Part shown: piece by piece, positions 1 through 8,856 of the stretch
Layout of the letters: every line of letters starts with the position of its first letter
How positions within the stretch are numbered: position 1 is the first letter of the stretch
NCBI GenBank assembly: GCA_017469525.1
Contig: JAFUGG010000018.1
Coordinates: 53,655-117,654, forward strand
Length of the DNA stretch: 64,000 bases
Reading direction: 5' to 3'
Source of the DNA: Bacteroidaceae bacterium
Lineage (GTDB): Bacteria > Bacteroidota > Bacteroidia > Bacteroidales > Bacteroidaceae
Notes under the pieces: model-generated
Database searches by the model: none
What the model saw: only the letters and a program-made list of their open reading frames with translations
Told to the model about the DNA's origin: nothing
Position numbers and translations under genes: made by a program

Positions 1-168
1 ACTCCCGATGCTCCCATCTATCAGACCCTTGAGCTCGATAGCCTGAGCCTCGTGGACCTCATCGGCATCGTACAGACCAAGTATGGCGTGCTCATCTCCA
101 AGGCTGAGCTTCCCACCATCAAGACATTCGCTCAGCTCTACGACTACATCGAGCAGCACCAGAAATAG
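1..168 (+). CDS. Acyl carrier protein, C-terminal part (gene starts before the window)
   Basis: The first 55 codons are open from the window edge to TAG at 166-168. They contain LELDSLSLVDLI, which fits the helix-II phosphopantetheine attachment site (DSL) of acyl carrier proteins. The rest matches the end of a usual ACP of about 80 residues. The serine of DSL would carry the 4'-phosphopantetheine arm that holds acyl chains. It is followed by an FAD oxidoreductase, so it is more likely a pathway-specific ACP (aryl-polyene, resorcinol or lipid cluster) than the housekeeping fatty-acid ACP. That is inference, because the upstream cluster is outside the window. Confidence 0.8.
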   Translation, partial: TPDAPIYQTLELDSLSLVDLIGIVQTKYGVLISKAELPTIKTFAQLYDYIEQHQK

Positions 169-179
169 TTAAGAGTTCA

Positions 180-261
180 AAGTCCATAGTTAATAGTTAG
201 GCTATGCCCTAACACCCTACAGCTGTGGACTATGGACTATGGACTATGGACTATGAACTAT
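180..261. repeat. Heptad spacer repeat, unit GGACTAT, with an inverted partner
   Basis: Four perfect tandem copies of the 7-mer GGACTAT run from 227 to 254, followed by a variant (GAACTAT). The inverse sequence (AGTCCATAGT, then TAATAGT) stands about 40 bp upstream, so the spacer can fold into a hairpin. The same unit occurs at 38846-38966. The array runs up to and over the start of the next gene. Confidence 0.8.
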
Positions 262-1659
262 AACGTCCTGATTATCGGCAGCGGACTGGGCGGACTGGAA
301 TGTGGCGCACTGCTCGCCAGAAGAGGGCTTAAGGTGCTCGTGCTCGAAGGTTCCAATCAACCAGGAGGCTGCATGCAAAGCTTCCGCAGAGGCGGAATGC
401 ATTACGATACAGGACTGCACTATGTGGGCGGTCTGGCTCCAGGGCAAACAATGCATCATGCATTCGAAGAGCTCGGACTGCTTGACTTGCCATGGCAAAG
501 GATGGACGAAGACTTCGACCACGTCATCATCGGCGGTCGGCACTTCGCTTTCCATCAAGGCTACGAAGCATTCGTCGAAGGACTGGCAAAGGACTTCCCG
601 CATCAGCGAGAAGCACTCCAAGCCTTTGTCCAACGTTTGCAGAACATTACGGCAGACGATATGGATGTCTGTGCTTATGATTACCTTAGGCAGACATTCT
701 CCGACGAACTGCTTCTGAATGTGGTAAGCGCTGCAGCAATGAAGACAGAGCTTCGTCGCGAGTCGCTTCCCCTTTTCAACTTCGCCCATACATGCTCCAG
801 CTATATCGAAAGCAGTTGGCGGCTGAAAGGAGATGGCAACCTGCTGGTGAACAAACTCATCAGCACTATTGAGGAAGCGGGCGGCAAGATAAGGACAAAC
901 AGCAAGGTGGTAAGCCTCGTTGAGGCGGATGGCTGCATAGCAAATGTCATCTGTGCCGACGGACAAACCTACGAAGCGGAGTACTTTATCTCCGACATAC
1001 ATCCTGCTGTCCTATGCCAGCTGTTGGAGGATTGTCCTTCAGTAAGGAAGGCCTTCCGCAGGCGGATGACATCGGGGGAGAATACTTGCGGCATGTTCAC
1101 TGCACAGCTCAAACTGAAGCATGGTGCGTTAAGATACTTTGCCCACAACGTCTTCGTCTATGACAAGCCTAATGTCTGGACGATGACAGAAGACAACGAC
1201 CCCGTGAAGGGTGTCATGATAAGTGCAAGGGTTCCGGAGGATGATTCGGATGAGCTCCGACAGATAGACCTCCTCACGCCCATGCCTTGGCACGAATGCA
1301 AGCCTTGGACAGAGACCAGGGTAGGCCGCCGTGGCGCTGACTATAAGGCATTCTGCCAGAAGAAGACTGAGCAATGCATGGCACTGGCAGAGCAGTATAT
1401 ACCCAATCTTCACGAGATGGTGGAGCAATGCTATACCAGCACTCCGCTCACCTATCGCGACTATCTGGGGAGTCCCGAAGGCGGTGCTTTCGGGCTGCGC
1501 AAGGATTGCCGTGCTTCGATGCTCAGCTTCCATTCCGTTGGGACACCGTTTCCCAATCTGCTGCTTACCGGGCAGAACATTATTTTGCCTGGTATCGAGG
1601 GCGTCACCATGACAGCCTTTGAGACGTGCAGCAGGATAACGCAAGACAACGCGAGATAA
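253..1659 (+). CDS. CrtI / retinol-saturase-like FAD-dependent oxidoreductase
   Basis: The protein opens with the dinucleotide-binding motif VLIIGSGLGGLECGALLARR and an acidic end of strand two (VLVLEGSNQPGG), typical of phytoene desaturase-like NAD(P)/FAD oxidoreductases. Near the C-terminus it has an FAD-closing motif (LLLTGQNIILPGIEGVTMTA). I start it at ATG 253 rather than 232, because the codons between are simply the GGACTAT repeat array. Its length of 468 residues is normal for the family. Such enzymes desaturate or saturate polyene or isoprenoid chains. With an ACP upstream, a role in polyene or lipid tailoring is plausible but not proven. The next gene begins 10 bp downstream, so they are probably co-transcribed. 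Confidence 0.75.
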   Translation: MNYNVLIIGSGLGGLECGALLARRGLKVLVLEGSNQPGGCMQSFRRGGMHYDTGLHYVGGLAPGQTMHHAFEELGLLDLPWQRMDEDFDHVIIGGRHFAFHQGYEAFVEGLAKDFPHQREALQAFVQRLQNITADDMDVCAYDYLRQTFSDELLLNVVSAAAMKTELRRESLPLFNFAHTCSSYIESSWRLKGDGNLLVNKLISTIEEAGGKIRTNSKVVSLVEADGCIANVICADGQTYEAEYFISDIHPAVLCQLLEDCPSVRKAFRRRMTSGENTCGMFTAQLKLKHGALRYFAHNVFVYDKPNVWTMTEDNDPVKGVMISARVPEDDSDELRQIDLLTPMPWHECKPWTETRVGRRGADYKAFCQKKTEQCMALAEQYIPNLHEMVEQCYTSTPLTYRDYLGSPEGGAFGLRKDCRASMLSFHSVGTPFPNLLLTGQNIILPGIEGVTMTAFETCSRITQDNAR

Positions 1660-1669
1660 TAAACAAGAT

Positions 1670-4210
1670 ATGACAAGAAAACTCTTTGCAACCCTTGTAT
1701 TGCTTCTGACTTTCATAATGAATGTTGCGGGACAGAAGATTACTGGAGTCATCCTTGATGCCTCCACTGGTGACAGCCTTTCCCTGGCAGGAGTAAGTTA
1801 CAAGGAGCGCAAGACTTCCACTATAGCCGACCTGGACGGCATCTTCTCCATCACACGTATCAATGGCGCGACACTCACTTTCTCCTGTATGGGTTATAAA
1901 GATGAGAAGGTCAATGTTACCAAGGCTACTCCAAGTCGTCTCACCATCAAGTTAAAGCCTGACACGAAGAGCCTTCAGGAGATTGTCATCAAGGCGGAAA
2001 AGAAGCGTTATGTCCGCAAGGACAATCCTGCGGTGGAGCTTATGAAGCGGGTCATTGAGGCCAAGAAGGAGACGAGACTGGAGAACCATGACTACTACAT
2101 GTACAACAAGTACCAGAAGTTGTCGATGGCCCTTAATGACTATAAGGTCAAGGAGGTGGACAGCACAGAAGTCAAGGCTGGCAAGGTCAAGTGGACGCAG
2201 CAGGCTGAGCTGAGCCCTTATAATAATAAGATGGTGGTGCCACTGTCTCTCGACGAGACGGTTACGAAGCATGTCTACCGCAAGGACCCGAGGTCGGAGA
2301 AGGACATCATCACCGGCGAGCAGAGTTCTGGCCTGAACCAGCTCGTGGCAACTGGCGATATGGTGAATACCACGCTGAAGGAGGTCTTTCAAGATGTGGA
2401 CATCTACGACAACTATGTCAAGTTGCTCAAGTTCCCCTTCCTGAGCCCCATTGGTGCCGGGGCGACGTCGTTCTACAGATACTATATCGTGGATACCGTG
2501 CTTGTGGAGCGCGACTCGTGCTACCATCTTACCTTCACGCCAAACAACCCCCAGGACATCGGATTCGATGGTGACATATATATATTGAAGGATTCTACGC
2601 TTCACGTCAAGAAGTGTCACCTCAGCATTCCGAAGAAGAGCGACGTCAACTTTGTCAGCTCCCTCCATATCGACCAGGTGTACAGCCAGCTGCCTAACGA
2701 AGAGTGGGCCTTGACCACCGACGACATGTGGGCCGAGATGACGTTGCTGGGCAAGAGCGTGCTGGTGGTTCGCAATACGCGCTTGAGCGACTATAGCTTC
2801 GAGCCTTTGCACAAGAACTTGTTCAAGGGTACGGCAAAGGTGAAGCGCATGGCTGACTCGAGGAACCAGGACGAGGATTTCTGGAATGAGTACAGGGCGG
2901 TGGAGCTTTCCGAGAAGGAGGGAGGCCTGAACAGCTTCATGGAGCTCATGGCGAAGTCAAAGGCGATGCGTATTCCTCTGTTCATCGTGAAGACGCTTTT
3001 CGAGAACTACATTGAGACATCCAAGGCTGGCAAGCCGAGCAAGTTCGACATCGGACCCGTCATCAGCACCTTCTCCAGCAACTTCTACGACGGCTTCCGT
3101 CTGCGTGGAGGCGGTCAGACAACGGCTGCCTTCAACAAGCACCTCTTCCTGGAGGGTCATTATACGCACGGTTTCAAGTCGGGGGGTAACTACTACGGAG
3201 GCATGATTACGTACTGCTTCAACAAGAAGAAGAACTCCTACTTCGAGTTTCCGCAGCGAATGGTTGTGTTCGAGAGCTCGCTCGACGTGACGTCCGTCTC
3301 TGATAGGTTCCTCAAGAACAGCAAGGACAATCTGTTCGTCAACTTCAAGACCGAGACGGTGAACATGCTTTACCTGAACAACAGGCAGCGCCTGGGCTTC
3401 GTATGGGAGACGGATTACGGCCTGAACTTCAATACGAACATCGTGGCGGAGAGCAACAAGCCTCGCGGCGACCTGCACTTCGTCCATGTAACCGACCGCA
3501 GGGAGGACTTCCGTATGCGCACCACGGAGTGGAACGCCGAGGTCCGTTTCTGCCCGGGACAGACGTACATCAATACCAAGCAGGACCGCTGGCCCATCGA
3601 CAAGGACCGCCCCGAGTTCACGATTCGTCACGCCATCTGCTTCAAGGGCATCCTGGGAGGCCAGTATGCTTCGAACCAAACGGAGGTGGGCGTCTTCAAG
3701 CGTCAGTGGCTGGGCAGCTGGGGACGTATCGACCTTTATGCGTCCGGTGCGATACAGTGGAACAAGGTGCCCTTCCCGTTGCTCATTACTCCGCCCACGT
3801 GTATCTCCTACGTTGAGCAGGAGGGTACGCTGGGCATGATGCGCAACATGGAGTTTTTCATGGACCGCCGAGTCTTCTGGTCCATTGCCTGGAACATGAA
3901 CGGCAAGATTTTCAATCGCATTCCCCTGTTCAAGAAACTCAAGCTCAGGGAGTACTTCGCCTTCAGGGGCGTCTGGGGAAGCCTGACTGACAAGAACAAC
4001 CCACTGAAGAACGGTGGCGACGACATGCTCTACGAGTTCCCCGAAGGCTCCTATGCCATCGACGGCTCAAAACCCTACATGGAGCTGGCTGTGGGCGTGC
4101 GCAACATCTTCAAACTCTTTGGCGTGGACTACGTGCGCCGCCTCAACTATCTCGACAATCGTGGCGTGAAGAAGAACGGCGTGCGTTTCAACCTGACATT
4201 CTCCTTCTAA
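1670..4210 (+). CDS. DUF5686-type outer-membrane protein with N-terminal carboxypeptidase-regulatory-like domain
   Basis: The 846-residue protein has a signal peptide (about 1-21), then a carboxypeptidase-regulatory-like beta-sandwich (about 23-95: KITGVILDASTGDSL, SCMGYKDEKV) of the kind found at the N-terminus of TonB-dependent proteins. The remainder resembles the DUF5686 family. The C-terminal 400 residues alternate aromatic and polar residues and end in phenylalanine (RFNLTFSF), the signature of an outer-membrane beta-barrel. It has no plug domain or TonB box, so it is not a classical SusC or TonB receptor. It lies 10 bp after the oxidoreductase and 18 bp before the next gene, which suggests one operon. 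The substrate is unknown. Confidence 0.7.
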   Translation: MTRKLFATLVLLLTFIMNVAGQKITGVILDASTGDSLSLAGVSYKERKTSTIADLDGIFSITRINGATLTFSCMGYKDEKVNVTKATPSRLTIKLKPDTKSLQEIVIKAEKKRYVRKDNPAVELMKRVIEAKKETRLENHDYYMYNKYQKLSMALNDYKVKEVDSTEVKAGKVKWTQQAELSPYNNKMVVPLSLDETVTKHVYRKDPRSEKDIITGEQSSGLNQLVATGDMVNTTLKEVFQDVDIYDNYVKLLKFPFLSPIGAGATSFYRYYIVDTVLVERDSCYHLTFTPNNPQDIGFDGDIYILKDSTLHVKKCHLSIPKKSDVNFVSSLHIDQVYSQLPNEEWALTTDDMWAEMTLLGKSVLVVRNTRLSDYSFEPLHKNLFKGTAKVKRMADSRNQDEDFWNEYRAVELSEKEGGLNSFMELMAKSKAMRIPLFIVKTLFENYIETSKAGKPSKFDIGPVISTFSSNFYDGFRLRGGGQTTAAFNKHLFLEGHYTHGFKSGGNYYGGMITYCFNKKKNSYFEFPQRMVVFESSLDVTSVSDRFLKNSKDNLFVNFKTETVNMLYLNNRQRLGFVWETDYGLNFNTNIVAESNKPRGDLHFVHVTDRREDFRMRTTEWNAEVRFCPGQTYINTKQDRWPIDKDRPEFTIRHAICFKGILGGQYASNQTEVGVFKRQWLGSWGRIDLYASGAIQWNKVPFPLLITPPTCISYVEQEGTLGMMRNMEFFMDRRVFWSIAWNMNGKIFNRIPLFKKLKLREYFAFRGVWGSLTDKNNPLKNGGDDMLYEFPEGSYAIDGSKPYMELAVGVRNIFKLFGVDYVRRLNYLDNRGVKKNGVRFNLTFSF

Positions 4211-4228
4211 CAAGACACACTCCCCCCT

Positions 4229-4717
4229 ATGAAGCACTTTCTCATCAGCTTTCTCCTGTGCACCCTCTCCTGCCTCACCCTGCAGGCCATTGTCATTCCC
4301 AAGGAGCACATCTTCCGCTTCGAACGCAGCACGAACTCCAATTATGTCTGCTACGACATCAACCTCCAGGGCGGTAAGCTCTGCCAGAAGGCACCCCTCA
4401 AAGGCTATTGGGTGCTCGACGACGAGACGAGGCTGGGCGAACTCTCCTTCTTGGAGCGCAAGATAGCATTCGGCATCAAGGTGGTCAGCACCAGCGAGAA
4501 CGAGGCACGCGTACATATGACGGCCTACAAGGCCCTCGTCATCCGCATCTGCAAGCACAAGGGCAAGTGGGTCGGCATCGTCAAGGTGAACGGCCACGAG
4601 ATGATTCTCAAGAAGATGTTCGCACAGATGAAACCGGCCCTCCGGTGCGAGTATGTGGACATCTACGGCACGGACATCAACACGGGAGAAGCCCGTCGGG
4701 AGCGCATCACACAGTAG
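4229..4717 (+). CDS. Small secreted DUF4833-type protein
   Basis: The 162-residue protein has a signal peptide (residues 1-20, ending LTLQA) and a compact domain rich in basic residues and beta strands. It resembles the Bacteroidota DUF4833 family (PKEHIFRFERSTNSNYVCYD near the start, then GYWVLDDE and KGKWVGIVKVNG). No catalytic motif is visible and the function is unknown. It follows the DUF5686 gene by 18 bp and is followed by a terminator hairpin, so it is probably the last gene of the operon that began before the window. Confidence 0.6.
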   Translation: MKHFLISFLLCTLSCLTLQAIVIPKEHIFRFERSTNSNYVCYDINLQGGKLCQKAPLKGYWVLDDETRLGELSFLERKIAFGIKVVSTSENEARVHMTAYKALVIRICKHKGKWVGIVKVNGHEMILKKMFAQMKPALRCEYVDIYGTDINTGEARRERITQ

Positions 4718-4752
4718 CCCCCGTGCCACCGGCTCTATGCAAGGAACCCCTC

Positions 4753-4790
4753 AAGGCGGGGAAGCGACCAGCTTCCCTGCCTTTTTTTGT
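4753..4790 (+). terminator. Rho-independent terminator after the DUF4833 gene
   Basis: A 13-bp stem (AAGGCGGGGAAGC pairing with GCTTCCCTGCCTT, one G-T pair) with a 5-nt loop is followed by seven T residues. Confidence 0.85.
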
Positions 4791-4857
4791 GCCTTCCGGC
4801 AGAAAATGTTGCAAGAAATAACGTAGGGGAATGGTTGAAGAGTTATGATTCTTTGAT

Positions 4858-4922
4858 TGCACATACATGTAGATGCAATTGCATCTACATGTATATGCAA
4901 TTGCATCTACATGTATGTGCAA
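4858..4922. repeat. Palindromic CAATTG array, two units
   Basis: Two copies of a palindrome with core AGATGCAATTGCATCT are flanked by TGCACATACATG and its complement, so the whole stretch is almost one large palindrome. A second locus with three units lies at 37796-37881. The array sits between convergent genes, downstream of the terminator at 4753. Confidence 0.85.
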
Positions 4923-4966
4923 ACTCTTTGGTGTAAAGAATGGGGTGGGGAAGAGTGCCGGGAGGG

Positions 4967-6112
4967 TCAGAGCAACGCCTTGATTGCCTCCTCGAGGTCG
5001 GGTATGTTTTCCTGCCGAGCCTGGAGGTCGCAGTTGCGGTCTATGAGGAAGTATTGGGGCAGGTGGTTTACGTCGTAGAGCGTAAGCATGTCGCTCTCCA
5101 GACCCTCCTCGCAATAGACGCTGACCCAGGGCAGTGCCTCGCTCGCCAACTTCCAGAGATGCTGGCTGGGGTCGAGGCTGACCTGGTAAATCTCGAAGCC
5201 TTGGTCGTGATACTTATTGTAAATCTCGCGCAAGAGCAGCGTTCGTTCCGTGCTGCCGTCCATGGAAAATGCGGTGAAATCGAGCAAAATGACCTGTCCG
5301 CGCAGGTCGCTGAGTGTGCGCTCCTGTCCGTGGATGTCGGGGAAAGTCATGTCGATGATGCCCAGCTCTCGCACCTTGTCGCCGTCCACGTCGAGCACTA
5401 TCTGTCGCGGCTTCTGCTGGTTCTTGCGGCACTCCTGGATGATGGCCACCAGGTTCTGGGTGCGCGGACTCTCTGGATACCTCTCGTTCCAGGCGTTGGC
5501 AATGGCGCGCATCCAGGTCAGGTCGCTCCTGTCGTTCATCGGATTGAAGATAAGGCTGCCGCCGAGCGTCTGGAAGCAAGCGTAGTAGCTGTACGTCCTG
5601 TCGTAGTGGCCATGCAGGAAGTCCTTCTTCACCTCAGCTTTGTAGCGGTCCACCAGACGCTGTATCATGCTGTCCCGCTCGGCGATGGTGAAGTTGCGGT
5701 CCGCAGAGATTCGGCGCGCCTCACGCTCCATGTCGGCCAGCTTCAGGCATAGCAGTCGGATGGAGTCGCACGCCGCGCTGCCCTCCACCGTGTAGCCGAA
5801 CGACAGGTCCTTCATGTCGGCCTTGACGCGGACCGTCTCCGTGCTGTCGATGGCAAGGTTGATGCCGCCGTCAGCGATGCGCAGGCGGTAGAACTCGGGG
5901 CTGCCCGTGCCGGCTTTCTCGAAGCGGAACGTGCCGTCCTTACCCAGCCTGACGCTGTCGATGCGTACCACTCCCTCGCCCAGGGTCAAGTGCTCCAGGT
6001 AGAGAACAGACGAGTCGGCTCCGCTGATGCAGCCCTCGATGATGAATCTTCTCGCGTGTTTGCAGCCGCATGGCAAAATGGCGGCTAAAAGTATGAATAG
6101 TGCCTTCTTCAT
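4967..6112 (-). CDS. TlpA/ResA-like thioredoxin-fold lipoprotein with DUF4369-like N-terminus, lacking the CXXC motif
   Basis: The 381-residue protein begins with a hydrophobic signal ending in a cysteine pair (residues 15 and 17), consistent with a lipoprotein. A DUF4369-like beta domain follows (about 20-110), then a helical linker, then a thioredoxin-like domain (about 250-381; FPDIHGQERTLSDLRGQVILLDF). Where TlpA/ResA proteins have WCxxC, this one reads DFTAFSMDGSTER (278-290) and has no cysteine pair. It should therefore be unable to do thiol-disulfide exchange and is more likely a binding or structural homologue. A TACCTTTG -7 element precedes it. It is transcribed alone, away from pnp. 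Confidence 0.75.
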   Translation of the reverse strand: MKKALFILLAAILPCGCKHARRFIIEGCISGADSSVLYLEHLTLGEGVVRIDSVRLGKDGTFRFEKAGTGSPEFYRLRIADGGINLAIDSTETVRVKADMKDLSFGYTVEGSAACDSIRLLCLKLADMEREARRISADRNFTIAERDSMIQRLVDRYKAEVKKDFLHGHYDRTYSYYACFQTLGGSLIFNPMNDRSDLTWMRAIANAWNERYPESPRTQNLVAIIQECRKNQQKPRQIVLDVDGDKVRELGIIDMTFPDIHGQERTLSDLRGQVILLDFTAFSMDGSTERTLLLREIYNKYHDQGFEIYQVSLDPSQHLWKLASEALPWVSVYCEEGLESDMLTLYDVNHLPQYFLIDRNCDLQARQENIPDLEEAIKALL

Positions 6113-6138
6113 TCCCTTTATATATATAATAATGTGTG

Positions 6139-6146
6139 CAAAGGTA
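6139..6146 (-). promoter_or_regulatory. Bacteroidota -7 promoter element for the thioredoxin-fold lipoprotein
   Basis: On the minus strand this reads TACCTTTG, matching the TAnnTTTG consensus, 27 bp upstream of the start codon. No clear -33 TTTG is visible. Confidence 0.6.
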
Positions 6147-6209
6147 CGAAGTTTTGCAAGAAAAAGAAAAAATATGAATGATGAATTGTGATTTATGAAT
6201 TAAAATGCG

Positions 6210-6217
6210 TATCTTTG
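6210..6217 (+). promoter_or_regulatory. Bacteroidota -7 promoter element for pnp
   Basis: The sequence TATCTTTG matches TAnnTTTG and has a TTG about 21 bp upstream, close to the expected -33 spacing. It lies 59 bp upstream of the pnp start. Confidence 0.7.
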
Positions 6218-6275
6218 CGCGATTTTTTATATCATATGTGTGACGTTAAGAAAACAATAAGTTAAACAAATCAAG

Positions 6276-8561
6276 ATGAACGTAATTACAAAGACAGTCG
6301 AGTTGCCTGATGGAAGAACCATCAGCATCGAGACCGGGAAACTTGCCAAACAAGCCGATGGTTCCGTGATGCTCCGCATGAACAACACGATGCTCCTGGC
6401 CACTGTTTGCGCAGCCAAAGATGCCGTTCCCGGCACAGATTTCATGCCCTTACAGGTTGAGTACAGAGAAAAGTATTTTGCCGCAGGTCGTTTTCCTGGC
6501 GGCTTCACGAAGCGTGAGGGTAAGGCAAATGACGACGAGATACTGACTTGTCGCCTCGTAGACCGCGCCCTGCGCCCTCTCTTCCCCAGCAACTACCATG
6601 CTGAGGTGTATGTAAATGTAATCCTCTTCTCAGCCGACGGCGTGGACATGCCCGATGCTCTGGCTGGCTTTGCCGCCTCTGCAGCACTGGCTTGCAGCGA
6701 CATCCCCTTCGAAGGCCCCATCTCCGAGGTCCGCGTGGCTCGTATAAACGGAGAATTTGTCATCAACCCAACCTTCCAACAGCTTGAGGAGGCCGACATG
6801 GACCTCATGGTCGGTGCCACCGAAGAGAACATCATGATGGTGGAAGGCGAGATGAAGGAAGTGCAGGAGAGCGACCTCCTCGCAGCCCTCAAGGCAGCCC
6901 ACGAGGCCATCAAGCCCATGTGCCGCCTCCAGAAGGAACTGAGCAAAGAGCTCGGCAAGGACGTGAAGCGCGAGTACTGCCACGAGGTGAACGACGACGA
7001 ACTCCGCGAAGCCGTGAAGCAGGCCTGCTACCAGAAAGCTTACGACGTAACGAAGCAAGGCCTCGAGAAGCACGCTCGTGCCGAAGCATTCGAAGCCATC
7101 CGCGAAGACTTCAAGGCTGCCTACGCCGAGGCTCACGCCGACATGCCGGCAGAAGAGCTCGAGGAAAAGAACACACTCATTGACCGTTACTACCACGATG
7201 TAGAGAGAGATGCCATGCGTCGCTGCATCCTGGACGAAGGCATACGCCTCGACGGCCGCAAGACAACCGATATCCGTCCCATCTGGTGCGAGGTGAGCCC
7301 GCTGCCCGGACCTCATGGAAGCGCCATCTTCACCCGTGGTGAGACACAGTCGCTGGCTACCTGTACGCTCGGCACAAAGCTTGACGAGAAGCTTGTCGAC
7401 GATGTCCTCGTGCGCGAATACCAGCGTTTCCTGCTCCACTATAACTTCCCTCCCTTCTCCACCGGCGAGGCGAAGGCACAGCGCGGCGTAGGTCGTCGCG
7501 AGATAGGCCACGGCCATCTGGCATGGCGCGGCCTCAAAGGTCAGCTCCCGAAGGACTATCCCTACACCATCCGCGTAGTGAGCGACATCCTGGAGAGCAA
7601 CGGTTCCAGCTCGATGGCCAGCACCTGTGCAGGCTGCTTGGCACTGATGGATGCCGGTGTTCCCATTAAGGCTCCCGTCAGCGGCATCGCCATGGGACTC
7701 ATCAAGAACCCGGGTGAAGACAAGTACGCAGTACTCTCCGACATCCTGGGCGACGAGGATCACCTCGGCGACATGGACTTCAAGACCACAGGCACACCGA
7801 ATGGTCTGACCGCAACTCAGATGGACATCAAGTGCGACGGCCTCTCCTACGAGATTCTCGAAAAGGCGCTCATGCAGGCAAAGGCTGGTCGCGAGCACAT
7901 CCTCGCTGAGATGATGAAGACGCTCGACAAGCCACGTCCAGAGTTGAAGCCTCACGTACCACGCATCGAGCAGATGATTATCCCGAAGGAATTCATAGGT
8001 GCTGTCATCGGCCCGGGCGGAAAGATTATCCAGGGAATGCAGGAGGAGACCGGTGCCACCATTACCATCGACGAGGAAGACGGCGTCGGCAAGGTACAGG
8101 TGAGCGGTCCCAACAAGGAAGTCATCGACGCTGCTATGGCTAAGATCAAGGCTATCGTGGCTGTTCCCGAGATTGGCGAAGTCTATGAAGGTACCGTCCG
8201 CAGCATCATGCCTTACGGCTGCTTCGTAGAGTTCATGCCCGGCAAGGACGGACTTCTCCACATCAGTGAGATTGATTGGAAGCGCCTCGAGACCGTCGAG
8301 GAGGCTGGCATCAAGGAAGGCGACAAGATTCAGGTGAAGCTCCTCGAGATTGACCCGAAGACCGGCAAGTTCAAGCTGAGCCGTCGTGCCCTGATTGAGA
8401 AGCCCGAAGGCTATGTAGAGCGTGAGCGCGAACGCCGTCCCCGTCCCGAACGTGGCGAGCGTCGTCCTCGTCCCGAAGCAAGGCACGGCGAAAGCCAACG
8501 TGGTGAGCGTGGCGAACGCCGTCCCCGTCCCGAGCATGGCGAAGAGCCTGCTGCAGAATGA
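6276..8561 (+). CDS. pnp: Polyribonucleotide nucleotidyltransferase (PNPase)
   Basis: The 761-residue protein has the full PNPase layout: a first RNase PH domain (about 1-145), a helical linker, a second catalytic RNase PH domain (about 325-550, with [19 protein letters not shown] and [13 protein letters not shown]), a KH domain (about 565-630, [15 protein letters not shown]) and an S1 domain (about 635-705, [28 protein letters not shown]). It degrades RNA 3' to 5' with phosphate and is cytoplasmic. The last 45 residues are an arginine-proline-rich repeat tail (RRPRPERGE repeated), which could add RNA or protein contacts. It is monocistronic, with its own promoter and a terminator directly downstream. 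Confidence 0.97.
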   Translation: MNVITKTVELPDGRTISIETGKLAKQADGSVMLRMNNTMLLATVCAAKDAVPGTDFMPLQVEYREKYFAAGRFPGGFTKREGKANDDEILTCRLVDRALRPLFPSNYHAEVYVNVILFSADGVDMPDALAGFAASAALACSDIPFEGPISEVRVARINGEFVINPTFQQLEEADMDLMVGATEENIMMVEGEMKEVQESDLLAALKAAHEAIKPMCRLQKELSKELGKDVKREYCHEVNDDELREAVKQACYQKAYDVTKQGLEKHARAEAFEAIREDFKAAYAEAHADMPAEELEEKNTLIDRYYHDVERDAMRRCILDEGIRLDGRKTTDIRPIWCEVSPLPGPHGSAIFTRGETQSLATCTLGTKLDEKLVDDVLVREYQRFLLHYNFPPFSTGEAKAQRGVGRREIGHGHLAWRGLKGQLPKDYPYTIRVVSDILESNGSSSMASTCAGCLALMDAGVPIKAPVSGIAMGLIKNPGEDKYAVLSDILGDEDHLGDMDFKTTGTPNGLTATQMDIKCDGLSYEILEKALMQAKAGREHILAEMMKTLDKPRPELKPHVPRIEQMIIPKEFIGAVIGPGGKIIQGMQEETGATITIDEEDGVGKVQVSGPNKEVIDAAMAKIKAIVAVPEIGEVYEGTVRSIMPYGCFVEFMPGKDGLLHISEIDWKRLETVEEAGIKEGDKIQVKLLEIDPKTGKFKLSRRALIEKPEGYVERERERRPRPERGERRPRPEARHGESQRGERGERRPRPEHGEEPAAE

Positions 8562-8582
8562 AGCAATAGTCTCTAAATAATG

Positions 8583-8622
8583 AAAGCGTGCCCTTCCAAT
8601 CGGAGGAGCACGCTTTCTTTTT
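8583..8622 (+). terminator. Rho-independent terminator of pnp
   Basis: The stem AAAGCGTGC pairs with GCACGCTTT around a 14-nt loop and is followed by CTTTTTC. Confidence 0.85.
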
Positions 8623-8815
8623 CAACGCCCTATAGGGGCGACTGGGGTCCGGAGTATGCTCCGGAGAAGCCACTGAATGTGGCTTCGGCCCCACAAAGGG
8701 GAGCGAGTTTCCACTCGCGACGGAGGAACGTTCAACGCCCTATAGGGGAATGCTCAACGCCCTATAGGGGAATGGCCAACGCCCTATAGGGGAATGCTCA
8801 ACGCCCTATAGGGGA
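8621..8815. repeat. Hairpin cluster with five copies of a CCCTATAGGG palindrome
   Basis: CAACGCCCTATAGGGG occurs five times (near 8623, 8733, 8755, 8777 and 8799). The last four are in tandem with a 22-bp period. Between copies one and two lie three other small hairpins: CCGGAGTATGCTCCGG, AAGCCACTGAATGTGGCTT and GCGAGTTTCCACTCGC. It fills the space between the convergent pnp and DUF6377 genes. Confidence 0.85.
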
Positions 8816-8856
8816 TCTGAAGACGCCTCTATGTGAGCCTTAAAAGAAGGAACGGG

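Noticed and set aside
4707..5114. Minus-strand open frame through the palindrome array near 4.9 kb
   Set aside because: It spans a terminator, the array and the end of another gene.
6630..8537. 635-codon open frame opposite pnp
   Set aside because: It is a mirror of the strong codon bias of pnp. No start signal or domain is present.
8621..8815. CRISPR-like array near 8.7 kb
   Set aside because: The repeats are only 16-17 bp with 5-6 bp spacers, far too short for CRISPR, and no cas genes are near.
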